Assembly (NCBI GenBank): GCA_910576845.1
Contig: CAJTJA010000003.1
Span: 61,902-119,342, forward strand
Direction: 5' to 3'
DNA length: 57,441 bases
Source: an uncultured Oscillibacter sp.
Lineage (GTDB): Bacteria > Bacillota > Clostridia > Oscillospirales > Oscillospiraceae
The notes under the pieces: model-generated
Databases searched by the model: none
What the model saw: only the letters and a program-made list of their open reading frames with translations
Told to the model about the DNA's origin: nothing
Translations under genes and position numbers: made by a program
Part shown: piece by piece, positions 8,847-15,689 of the stretch
Layout of the letters: the number at the start of each line of letters is the position of its first letter
Numbering within the stretch: position 1 is the stretch's first letter

Positions 8847-9458
8847 ATGATTGCGGTTGTAGATTACGGCGTGGGAAATTTGTTTTCTCTGGTTTCCAGT
8901 CTCCGGTCCCTGGGGTTGGAGACGGAGGTGACGGGCGACGCGGCTCGTCTCCGGTCGGCGGATCGGATCATCCTCCCCGGCGTGGGAGCCTTTGGCAGCG
9001 CCAGGGCTAGGCTGGACGCCTCCGGATTGATTCCCATACTGCTGGAGGAAGCGGGACAAAAGCCGCTTTTGGGCATTTGCCTTGGAATGCAGCTTCTATT
9101 TGACCGCAGTTTTGAGTATGGCGAATGCCCCGGCCTGGGACTGATTCCGGGCGAGGTGACATTTTTGGGAGATGATCTGGCGGACAAGATGCTGAAGGTT
9201 CCCCACATGGGGTGGAACAGCCTGGAGATTGTGAGGGACGATCCGCTCTTTAAGTATTTCAGGGGGGGAGAATACGTTTACTATGTTCACAGCTTCTATG
9301 CCCGAGGCTGTGCGGAAAGCATTCTGGGCACGTCGCAATATGGAAATGTCGCCGTCACTGGCGTTGTCCGCAGGGGAACGGTCTGGGGCGCTCAATTTCA
9401 TCCGGAGAAGTCCGGGGACGCGGGCCTGCGGCTGCTGAGGGCGTTTGCGGAATTGTGA
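8847..9458 (+). CDS. hisH: Imidazole glycerol phosphate synthase, glutaminase subunit
   Basis: Class I glutamine amidotransferase (203 residues) that supplies ammonia to HisF. The nucleophile is Cys78 in LLGICLGMQLLFD; the catalytic His-Glu pair is in QFHPEKSG near the C-terminus; the VDYGVGN start is typical. Its ATG follows the hisB stop codon with no gap (8846/8847), so it is probably translated by re-initiation. HisF, its partner, lies two genes further on. Confidence 0.96.
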   Translation: MIAVVDYGVGNLFSLVSSLRSLGLETEVTGDAARLRSADRIILPGVGAFGSARARLDASGLIPILLEEAGQKPLLGICLGMQLLFDRSFEYGECPGLGLIPGEVTFLGDDLADKMLKVPHMGWNSLEIVRDDPLFKYFRGGEYVYYVHSFYARGCAESILGTSQYGNVAVTGVVRRGTVWGAQFHPEKSGDAGLRLLRAFAEL

Positions 9459-9474
9459 GAGGAGAGGCGCCGCT

Positions 9475-9945
9475 ATGCGAAGAAAAGATCGAGAGGTAAC
9501 GGATATTGTTAAAATCCGGGAGATTATCGCAGCCTGCACCTGCTGCCGGTTGGGTCTGTGCGACGGAGGAAAGGCCTATATCGTTCCCTTGAGTTTTGGC
9601 TTTATGGAAGAGAAGGGCTGTTATACTTTTTATTTTCACAGCGCCCCGGAGGGCCGGAAGATTGACATTCTTCGGAAAACGGGGCGGGCGGCTTTTGAAA
9701 TGGATACGGGCTATGAGCTGACAGAGGCTCCTAAAGCCTGCGGCTGGTCCGCCCGGTACAGCTGTGTCATGGGCGAGGGGCCTGTAACGCTGGTGGATAC
9801 GGCGGCGGAAAAGCGGGAGGGGCTCCGCGTTATCATGGCCCATCTTACCGGCAGAGACCAATGGGACTTCGACGAGGCTGTATTGGAAAAGACCTGTGTC
9901 TTTCGCCTGGAGGCGGAGGAGCTTACCTGCAAGGTCCATTCGTGA
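9475..9945 (+). CDS. Pyridoxamine 5'-phosphate oxidase-fold flavoprotein (Nim-like) inside the his operon
   Basis: A 156-residue protein of the split-barrel FMN-binding superfamily, close in layout to nitroimidazole-resistance (NimA-like) proteins: MRRKDREVTD start, CCRLGLCDGGKAYIVPLSFG, YFHSAPEGRKID, FEMDTGYEL. Such proteins bind flavin and reduce small molecules; the natural substrate is usually unknown. The ATG at 9475 was chosen over one at 9445 because GGAGAGG (9461-9467) is correctly spaced and the earlier start would overlap hisH. It lies between hisH and hisA on the same strand with close spacing, so it is co-transcribed with the histidine genes. It has no known role in the pathway; whether it is a passenger or an accessory step is open. 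Confidence 0.85.
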   Translation: MRRKDREVTDIVKIREIIAACTCCRLGLCDGGKAYIVPLSFGFMEEKGCYTFYFHSAPEGRKIDILRKTGRAAFEMDTGYELTEAPKACGWSARYSCVMGEGPVTLVDTAAEKREGLRVIMAHLTGRDQWDFDEAVLEKTCVFRLEAEELTCKVHS

Positions 9946-9967
9946 ACGCAAAAGGAGGAACAAGTCC

Positions 9968-10687
9968 ATGCAGATTTTTCCGGCGATTGATCTGCGGGGC
10001 GGGCAGGTGGTCCGCCTCTATCAGGGCGATTATAATCAGGAAACCGTTTATGGAACCGATCCCTGCGCCTATGCCAGGGAATTTCTTTCCGCCGGGGCCC
10101 GGCATCTCCATGTAGTGGATCTGGACGGCGCCAGAGACGGCACATTGGCCAACTTCGACAGCATCGCGGCCATCGCGAAGCAGGGTGGACTGTATATGGA
10201 AGTGGGCGGGGGCATCCGCACGGAAGAACGGATAGAGAAGTATCTGGACATGGGTGTAAACCGCTGCATCCTGGGCACCGCTGCTGTGAAGGATTTTGAC
10301 TTCACTGCCCGTATGGCTGAAAGGTATGGAGACCGGATTGCCATAGGTGTGGATGCCAGGGATGGCTATGTGGCTGTCAACGGTTGGAAGGAGCTTTCCA
10401 ACGAAAGAGGTGTGGATTTCTGCCGCCGCCTTCGGGATGCGGGCGTGAAAGGCGTTATTTATACTGATATCAGCCGGGATGGCGCGGGAAAGGGGAGCAA
10501 CCTGGAGCTTTACGAGGAACTGACCCAAATTGAGGGACTGGAAATCACTGCTTCCGGCGGCGTCAGTTCGCTGGAGGAGCTGCGGCGGCTGGGGCGTATC
10601 GGCGTCCGGGCCGCGATCCTGGGCAAGGCGCTCTACACCGGGCGCCTGGACCTGCGGACCGTCATTCAGGAGGTGGGGACATGTTAG
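9968..10687 (+). CDS. hisA: ProFAR isomerase
   Basis: TIM-barrel isomerase (239 residues) that opens the ribose ring of ProFAR to PRFAR. Catalytic Asp8 lies in IFPAIDLRGGQVVRLYQGDY; GGGIRTEERI and the later YTDISRDGAGKGSN and ITASGGVSSLEEL phosphate-binding segments are intact. The ATG at 9968 follows a strong AAAGGAGG site; an in-frame ATG at 9896 would run into the flavoprotein gene. The end overlaps hisF by 7 bp. Confidence 0.95.
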   Translation: MQIFPAIDLRGGQVVRLYQGDYNQETVYGTDPCAYAREFLSAGARHLHVVDLDGARDGTLANFDSIAAIAKQGGLYMEVGGGIRTEERIEKYLDMGVNRCILGTAAVKDFDFTARMAERYGDRIAIGVDARDGYVAVNGWKELSNERGVDFCRRLRDAGVKGVIYTDISRDGAGKGSNLELYEELTQIEGLEITASGGVSSLEELRRLGRIGVRAAILGKALYTGRLDLRTVIQEVGTC

Positions 10688-11436
10688 CGAAGCGGATTAT
10701 CCCCTGCCTGGATGTGAAAGATGGCCGAGTGGTGAAGGGGACTAATTTTGAGGGCCTTCGGGACATGGCGGACCCGGTGGAGATGGCCCGGTTTTATAAT
10801 GAGGCCGGGGCTGACGAGCTGGTTTTCTATGATATCACCGCCTCTGTTGAGGGCAGGGGACTGTTTACGGATATTCTCCGGCAGGTGGCCTCTGAAATTT
10901 TTATTCCACTGACCGTCGGCGGCGGTATCCGCACGCTGGAGGATTTTGACCGTGTGCTGAAATGCGGCGCGGATAAAGTGTCCGTTAACTCCGGGGCCAT
11001 TGCAAATCCCAACATCATCGTCGCAGCGGCAAAACGCTATGGAGATCAATGTGTGGTTCTCAGTATGGATGTAAAGAGGGTGAATGGGCAGTTCCGCCTG
11101 TTTGCCAAGGGAGGGAGAGAGGACACCGGCATTGACGCCATGGATTGGGCAGAACGAGGGGTAAAAGAGGGCGCGGGAGAGATCGTACTGAACTCCATTG
11201 ACACCGACGGCGTGAAAAACGGCTTTGATTTGGAGATGCTGGATGCTTTGGCTGCCAGGGTCCATGTGCCTATTATTGCCAGCGGCGGGGCGGGCAATAT
11301 GGAGGACTTCGCGGAACTGTTTGCACATCCCGGAATGGATGGGGGACTTGCCGCCTCCATTTTCCACTCCAGGCAGGTAAGCATCCGGGAACTGAAGCGG
11401 TATCTCCGGGGCAGGGGCGTGGAGATGAGACTATGA
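10681..11436 (+). CDS. hisF: Imidazole glycerol phosphate synthase, cyclase subunit
   Basis: TIM-barrel cyclase (251 residues) that, with ammonia from HisH, makes imidazoleglycerol phosphate and AICAR. Catalytic Asp11 is in IIPCLDVKDGRVVKG and the second acid is in LNSIDTDGVKNGFDLE; the GGGIRTLEDF and ASGGAGNMEDF phosphate grips are present. The start lies within the last codons of hisA (overlap 10681-10687), so the two are translationally coupled. Confidence 0.96.
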   Translation: MLAKRIIPCLDVKDGRVVKGTNFEGLRDMADPVEMARFYNEAGADELVFYDITASVEGRGLFTDILRQVASEIFIPLTVGGGIRTLEDFDRVLKCGADKVSVNSGAIANPNIIVAAAKRYGDQCVVLSMDVKRVNGQFRLFAKGGREDTGIDAMDWAERGVKEGAGEIVLNSIDTDGVKNGFDLEMLDALAARVHVPIIASGGAGNMEDFAELFAHPGMDGGLAASIFHSRQVSIRELKRYLRGRGVEMRL

Positions 11437-11452
11437 GTAAGGAGAATTCCCA

Positions 11453-12088
11453 ATGGATTTGAAATTTGACACCAAAGGCTTGATTCCTGTCATTGTGCAG
11501 GATCATTATACAAAGGAAATCCTGACCTTGGCGTATATGAACGCCGAGAGCCTGGCCATCACCATTGATGAGCGGCGCACCTGCTTCTGGAGCCGGAGCC
11601 GTCAGGAGCTCTGGCGGAAAGGGGAGACCAGCGGAAACCGCCAGCATGTGGTTTCCATCACCGCGGACTGTGATGGGGATGCCTTGGTGGTGGAGGTCGT
11701 CAAGGATGGCCCCGCCTGCCACACCGGGGCAGAGAGCTGCTTTTTTAACGAGATTTTCCTCTCTGATGAGCTGAAGAAGTTCAGTTATGAGGGGCTGTAC
11801 CGGCTGATTCGGGGCCGGAAGACCAGCCCCAGAGAGGGCAGCTACACCACATACCTTTTTGAAAAGGGACTGGATAAGATTCTGAAGAAGGTGGGGGAGG
11901 AATGCACCGAAGTCATCATTGCCGGACGAAAAGAGGATAAGGCGGAGACCGTCTATGAAATTGCTGATCTCTGTTATCATGTCATGGTGTTGATGGTTCA
12001 GATGGGCATTACCGTGGAAGACATTACCCGTGAGCTGGAAAAGCGGCATGTTGTGGATTACAAGGTGAAGCAGGAGCGGATGCAATGA
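11453..12088 (+). CDS. hisIE: Bifunctional phosphoribosyl-AMP cyclohydrolase / phosphoribosyl-ATP pyrophosphatase
   Basis: Two consecutive early steps in one 211-residue chain. HisI occupies about residues 1-112 (LTLAYMNAESLAITI, FWSRSRQELWRKGETSGN, and the metal ligands in ITADCDGDALVV and GPACHTGAESCF). HisE occupies about residues 120-211 (TSYTTYLFEKG-type start, KVGEECTEVIIAGRKED, EIADLCYHVMVLM). The fusion is common in bacteria. It follows hisF by 16 bp with an AAGGAG site and overlaps hisJ by ATGA. Confidence 0.95.
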   Translation: MDLKFDTKGLIPVIVQDHYTKEILTLAYMNAESLAITIDERRTCFWSRSRQELWRKGETSGNRQHVVSITADCDGDALVVEVVKDGPACHTGAESCFFNEIFLSDELKKFSYEGLYRLIRGRKTSPREGSYTTYLFEKGLDKILKKVGEECTEVIIAGRKEDKAETVYEIADLCYHVMVLMVQMGITVEDITRELEKRHVVDYKVKQERMQ

Positions 12089-12909
12089 AAAATATCTGCT
12101 CCGTCCATACACACTCCACCATGTGCGACGGGAAAAATACTCTGGCGGAAATGGCCAGGGCAGCTTTTGAGGCGGGAGCGGTTTCCTTCGGCGCGTCGGG
12201 TCACAGCCATACCCCTATCCCGGAGGATGAGGGGGCTGTTCTGCCCATAGACATGACGGCTTACTGCGAAGAGGTTCTGCGCCTTCGGAAAGAGTATGCC
12301 GGGCGGATGGATGTGCTGCTCGGCATCGAGCTGGACAACTGCGCGGATGTTACAGCGGAGGGCTTTGACTACTGGATCGGAAGCGCTCACCGCCTGCGGG
12401 GACCCGAGGGCGGCTGGCATACCGCCGACTGGGATGCGGAGACGCTGAAGCGGTGTCTCCGGGAGAATTTTGCGGGTAATTCTCTGATGATGGCAAAAAA
12501 TTATTATGATGAGGTCCGGCGCATGGCTGCCATGAGGCCCACCATTCTGGGACATGTGGATTTAATTACTAAATTTAAGGAAAATGGTGTCTCCTTCGAT
12601 GAGAAGGCCCTCTCTTACCGTGCTGCGGCGCTGGATGCGCTTCACGCCGCAGACCCAAAGGAAACGCTGCTGGAGATCAACACAGGAGCGATGTCACGGG
12701 GATACCGGAGGACTCCCTATCCGGCTCTTTTCCTGCTGCGGGAGTGGCGGGAGATGGGCGGAAAAGTCATTCTTACCGCCGATGCCCACAGCGCCGGGGC
12801 CATTGTATATGGTTACGCTCAGGCGGCAGAGCTGGCGAAAGCAGCGGGCTTTGACCGTTCCACCCTGCTGACAGCTTCGGGCCGTGAGGAGCGGCCTTTA
12901 TATATTTAA
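12085..12909 (+). CDS. hisJ: Histidinol-phosphatase, PHP family
   Basis: PHP-type metal-dependent phosphatase (274 residues) that converts histidinol phosphate to histidinol. The VHTHSTMCDGKN motif near the N-terminus gives the first two metal histidines; ASGHSH, the ILGHVDLI segment and the ADAHSAG motif near the C-terminus complete the site. This is the Firmicutes type, unlike the HAD domain of E. coli HisB. Its ATG overlaps the hisIE stop (12085-12088). With it the operon encodes every step from PRPP and ATP to histidine. Confidence 0.93.
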   Translation: MKNICSVHTHSTMCDGKNTLAEMARAAFEAGAVSFGASGHSHTPIPEDEGAVLPIDMTAYCEEVLRLRKEYAGRMDVLLGIELDNCADVTAEGFDYWIGSAHRLRGPEGGWHTADWDAETLKRCLRENFAGNSLMMAKNYYDEVRRMAAMRPTILGHVDLITKFKENGVSFDEKALSYRAAALDALHAADPKETLLEINTGAMSRGYRRTPYPALFLLREWREMGGKVILTADAHSAGAIVYGYAQAAELAKAAGFDRSTLLTASGREERPLYI

Positions 12910-12913
12910 GTGA

Positions 12914-12956
12914 AAAAGACGTGAAAACCGCCGCTTAGGCCGTTTTCACGTCTTTT
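12914..12956 (+). terminator. Terminator of the his operon
   Basis: A 15-bp perfect stem, AAAAGACGTGAAAAC (12914-12928) with GTTTTCACGTCTTTT (12942-12956). Confidence 0.9.
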
Positions 12957-12966
12957 CTTGGTAACT

Positions 12967-13011
12967 GGGACCCCTCTCCACCGTCTTCCACCACGGCGGA
13001 GAGCAGGTCCC
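12967..13011. other. Interrupted long hairpin between hisJ and the AbrB-like gene
   Basis: GGGACC (12967-12972) and CTCTCC (12974-12979) pair with GGAGAG (12998-13003) and GGTCCC (13006-13011), with small bulges. It lies downstream of the minus-strand regulator and lacks a T-run; it may be a weak terminator or processed end. No gene is visible in 12957-13096. Confidence 0.4.
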
Positions 13012-13096
13012 TGTTGTTGTCATGCGAGAGGCATTGTGCCCCGCGCATCCCTGATTGGGCTAGGCCGAAGCCTGCTCCCGCTCCAAAGGGACGTGC

Positions 13097-13348
13097 CTAC
13101 GAGGCGATCACACGGGACAGCTCCTTCATGCATCTCGGACAAACGCTTTTGCCTTTGAAGAGTGTAATGTCCTTGGTGGCGTCGCAGAAAATACAGCTGG
13201 GCTTGTACTTCTTGAGTATAACGGACGAGCCTTCCACATAGATTTCCAATGCGTCGCGCTCGGCAATGTCCAGGGTGCGCCGCATCTCGATGGGAAGCAC
13301 AATCCTGCCCAACTCATCCACCTTTCTTACGATTCCAGTTGATTTCAC
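13097..13348 (-). CDS. AbrB/SpoVT-family transition-state regulator with zinc-ribbon-like tail
   Basis: An 83-residue DNA-binding protein. The N-terminal half (MKSTGIVRKVDELGRIVLPI, then RRTLDI and DALEIYVEG) is the swapped-hairpin SpoVT/AbrB domain, which represses stationary-phase and sporulation genes in relatives. The C-terminal part has two cysteine pairs, CIFC and CPRC, that probably bind zinc; B. subtilis AbrB lacks this arrangement but it is common in Clostridia. It is transcribed away from spmA, and the gap between them (13349-13495) must hold both promoters; a TTGACA is visible upstream on the minus strand but its -10 is poor. Which genes it controls is not shown. Confidence 0.88.
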   Translation of the reverse strand: MKSTGIVRKVDELGRIVLPIEMRRTLDIAERDALEIYVEGSSVILKKYKPSCIFCDATKDITLFKGKSVCPRCMKELSRVIAS

Positions 13349-13495
13349 AGCTCTCCTCCTTTCCCTATGTCCGCGGTATCTTCCAACAGGTGACGTAACC
13401 TTATCATATATAGTCGGAGTTTGTCAATTCTTTCCTTGGGAAATTTAAGAAGATGTTCACAAATTAAGGAAAAAAGTTGGAAAAGGAGGAATAAT

Positions 13496-14077
13496 ATGGA
13501 AATGACGTGGGTTTGGACAGGGATGGTAACACTGTCCCTGCTGTTCGGCCTTGCTTCGGGAAGACTTGACGCGGTGGCGAACGCGGCCCTGGAAGGAGCG
13601 CGTTCCGCGATTGAATTAAGCATTTCCATGGCGGGCGTTTTGTGTCTTTGGAGTGGGGTTATGGAGATTATGAACGCCTGCGGGCTCTCAGAGGGGCTGG
13701 CAAAGCTGTTCCGCCCCTTTTTGCGGAAGCTGCTGCCCAACGCGTGCCGGGACGGAGAAACCCTGGCGGCCATATCGGCCAATGTCTCCGCAAATCTCCT
13801 GGGGCTGGGCAATGCGGCCACGCCTCTGGGAATTCGGGCCGCCAGAAGAATGGCCAGAGGCTGTAACGGCACTGCCAGCAATGAGCTGTGCCTGCTGGTG
13901 GTGCTGAACACGGCTTCCATTCAGCTGATTCCGGCCACCATCGCATCCGTTCGGGCCGCGGCGGGGTGTCAAACGCCTTTTGATATCCTGCCTGCGGTAT
14001 GGCTGGCATCGGTACTGTCGGTGGCGGCGGGGCTGCTGGCAGCCTGGCTGCTGTCCCGCGGAAGGGTGGAACAATGA
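13496..14077 (+). CDS. spmA: Spore maturation protein A
   Basis: A 193-residue membrane protein of the nucleoside-recognition (Gate) domain family, with several hydrophobic helices and the conserved segment SANVSANLLGLGNAATPLGI. SpmA and SpmB act together in dehydrating the spore core in Bacillus; the transported substrate is not known. The ATG at 13496 follows AAAAGGAGG; an in-frame ATG 25 codons earlier has no such site. It overlaps spmB by ATGA. Confidence 0.92.
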   Translation: MEMTWVWTGMVTLSLLFGLASGRLDAVANAALEGARSAIELSISMAGVLCLWSGVMEIMNACGLSEGLAKLFRPFLRKLLPNACRDGETLAAISANVSANLLGLGNAATPLGIRAARRMARGCNGTASNELCLLVVLNTASIQLIPATIASVRAAAGCQTPFDILPAVWLASVLSVAAGLLAAWLLSRGRVEQ

Positions 14078-14598
14078 ACCTCAGTTCTCTGGTGATCCCG
14101 GTGCTGCTGTCGGCGGTGGCAGTGTATGGCCTGGGAAAACGTGTGGATGTTTACTCTGCCCTGACCCATGGGGCGGAGGAGGGACTCGCGGTATTGCTGC
14201 GCATTGTGCCGGCTTTGGTGGGACTGCTGACGGCGGTGAGTATGTTTCGGGCCTCCGGGGCCATGGAGTGGCTGTCCGGCGTGTTTGCCCCGGTGCTGGA
14301 ACTGCTGGGCATTCCGCCGGAGACCGCCCCGCTGATGCTGGTCCGGCCGGTATCCGGAAACGGAGCCCTGGCGGTAGCCAGTGATTTGATGGACTCTCAC
14401 GGGGCGGATAGTTATGTGGGGCGGGTGGCGGCTGTGATGCTGGGCAGTACGGAGACCACGTTTTATACCATCGCCGTTTATTTTGGCTCTGCGGGGATTA
14501 CAAAGACCCGCCATACAGTGCCTGCCGCTCTGGTGGCAGATTTGGCGGGTTTTGCCGCGGCGGCCCTGGCGGTTAGGGTGTTTTTCGGAAATGGCTGA
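14074..14598 (+). CDS. spmB: Spore maturation protein B
   Basis: A 174-residue membrane protein, the usual partner of SpmA, from the same family. Conserved segments include ALTHGAEEGLAVLLRIVPAL, RPVSGNGALAV and LGSTETTFYTIAVYFGSAGI. It begins inside the spmA stop codon, so the pair is translated together. With spmA it marks the host as an endospore-former. Confidence 0.92.
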   Translation: MNLSSLVIPVLLSAVAVYGLGKRVDVYSALTHGAEEGLAVLLRIVPALVGLLTAVSMFRASGAMEWLSGVFAPVLELLGIPPETAPLMLVRPVSGNGALAVASDLMDSHGADSYVGRVAAVMLGSTETTFYTIAVYFGSAGITKTRHTVPAALVADLAGFAAAALAVRVFFGNG

Positions 14599-14610
14599 AA
14601 ATGAAAAAGC

Positions 14611-14639
14611 GGCAGGGAAGGTTGTAGGCCTTTCCTGCC
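14611..14639. terminator. Hairpin between convergent spmB and XRE regulator genes
   Basis: GGCAGGGAAGG (14611-14621) pairs with CCTTTCCTGCC (14629-14639) with one G-T pair. It sits in the short space between two converging genes and could stop both. Confidence 0.65.
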
Positions 14640-14642
14640 GGT

Positions 14643-14969
14643 TTAAATGTCCTGTTCCGAGAGCCATTGGAGAAAATTTTCCGCCAGCTCCAGCTTTTTG
14701 CCGCTCATGCCGCGGAGATATTGGGCGGCGGATTTCCACTCCTCGCCCTCCTGCCGGGAGGCGCCCACCAGAAATTCATCCGGCGTGGTGTCCAGCGCGA
14801 TGGCAAGGCGCATGATTACCTCCGTGGAGGGGATGGAAATACCGCACTCTATACTAGATAGGTATTTATAACCAATATCAGCCCGTTCTTCCACCGTGGA
14901 CTGTTTCAAATTCAGTTGTTTCCGGCGTTTGGCGATTCGGCGTCCTATTTCTTTATAGTCAAGATTCAT
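14643..14969 (-). CDS. XRE-family helix-turn-helix regulator
   Basis: A 108-residue repressor-like protein. The HTH spans about residues 7-62 (IGRRIAKRRKQLNLKQSTVE, YLSSIECGISIPSTE, ALDTTPDEFLVG); the C-terminal helix (ELAENFLQWLSEQDI) may form dimers. The ATG at 14969 was chosen because AGGGGGG lies just upstream and the longer frame back to 15128 would extend past the promoter. It is divergent from a small gene with which it shares an operator-like palindrome, so it probably represses both itself and that gene. The ligand or signal is unknown. Confidence 0.88.
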   Translation of the reverse strand: MNLDYKEIGRRIAKRRKQLNLKQSTVEERADIGYKYLSSIECGISIPSTEVIMRLAIALDTTPDEFLVGASRQEGEEWKSAAQYLRGMSGKKLELAENFLQWLSEQDI

Positions 14970-15018
14970 GTAATCCCCCCTATGTTTAGCATATGAAAAA
15001 GGCGGAAAATATAAACTT

Positions 15019-15067
15019 GCTATAAACAGGATTCTTGCTTGACACAAGAATAATAAAACGATATACT
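15019..15067. promoter_or_regulatory. Overlapping divergent promoters with a palindromic operator
   Basis: Plus strand: TTGACA (15039-15044), 17 bp, TATACT (15062-15067), leading to the small gene at 15120. Minus strand: TTGTGT (15047-15042), 17 bp, TATAGC (15024-15019), leading to the XRE gene. A perfect inverted repeat, ATTCTTG (15031-15037) and CAAGAAT (15045-15051) around 7 bp, covers both -35 boxes and is the likely binding site of the XRE protein. Confidence 0.7.
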
Positions 15068-15119
15068 GAAAATACAGTTTGAAACATGAATATCTGCGTA
15101 AAGAAAGAAGGTATATAGG

Positions 15120-15299
15120 ATGTATCATAGAATGTACATAACGTTGTTCTCCGCCATCAGCGCAGCGCTGGAGACGCTGCCAAAAGGCGACTGCACCGCC
15201 GCCGCCCGGCTCTGCCTGGAAGAGGGACAGCAGAAGGCGGAAGAGATATTAATAAACTGGGAGTTAAGGGACAGCGAGCCGGAGGGTGAGCCGCTTTAG
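15120..15299 (+). CDS. Small hypothetical protein divergent from the XRE regulator
   Basis: A 59-residue frame beginning MYHRMYITLFSAISAALETL and ending in an acidic tail. It looks soluble and helical, with two cysteines (in GDCTAAARLCLEE). I do not recognise a family. Support for it being real: a near-consensus promoter (15039-15067) points at it, a GAAGG site lies upstream of the ATG, and it fills the space between the operator and the thrS leader without overlap. Its position opposite the XRE gene suggests it is the target, and perhaps an antagonist, of that regulator; this is inference. Confidence 0.6.
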   Translation: MYHRMYITLFSAISAALETLPKGDCTAAARLCLEEGQQKAEEILINWELRDSEPEGEPL

Positions 15300-15320
15300 A
15301 AAACATAGGCGCGGTCCCGC

Positions 15321-15349
15321 TTGACAATTTCCACTGTTGGTGATATAGT
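15321..15349 (+). promoter_or_regulatory. Promoter of the thrS T-box leader
   Basis: TTGACA (15321-15326), 17-bp spacer ending in an extended -10 TG (15341-15342), TATAGT (15344-15349). Transcription would begin near 15356. Confidence 0.8.
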
Positions 15350-15355
15350 AAGCCT

Positions 15356-15662
15356 GCTAAATAGGCTGTGACGGAGAAGAACCGCCCGCATCCTCCACAG
15401 AGAGGGGCGCGCTTGCTGGAAGCGCCCTGTGGGAAACGGCGGCTGTACCACTCCTGAGCCGCCCGGGACGACCGGGCCGGGTCCTCCCGTTACAGGGGAC
15501 ACGAGCGGCGCTTCATGCGGCTTTTCGCAAGGCCGGCGGTTTCATACTGAGGAACCCCAGCGGACCGGCGGCGGAAGGAGACTGGGGCGCAAGCAGGGTG
15601 GAACCGTGGAATACGTTTTTCGTATCTCACCCCTGATTTTTTATCAGGGGTGAGATTTTTTC
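15356..15662 (+). promoter_or_regulatory. T-box riboswitch leader controlling thrS
   Basis: About 300 nt of structured leader. The T-box sequence AAGCAGGGTGGAACCGTGG lies at 15591-15609 and is followed by a strong terminator, ATCTCACCCCTGAT (15624-15637) with ATCAGGGGTGAGAT (15643-15656) and six T. Stem I shows an AGAGAG-type distal loop near 15401 and a likely specifier ACC (15447-15449, a threonine codon) before ACTCCTGAG. Uncharged tRNA-Thr binding would favour the antiterminator and turn thrS on. The specifier position is read by eye. Confidence 0.92.
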
Positions 15663-15689
15663 CGCCCCTCAATACAAGGAGGAATCATT

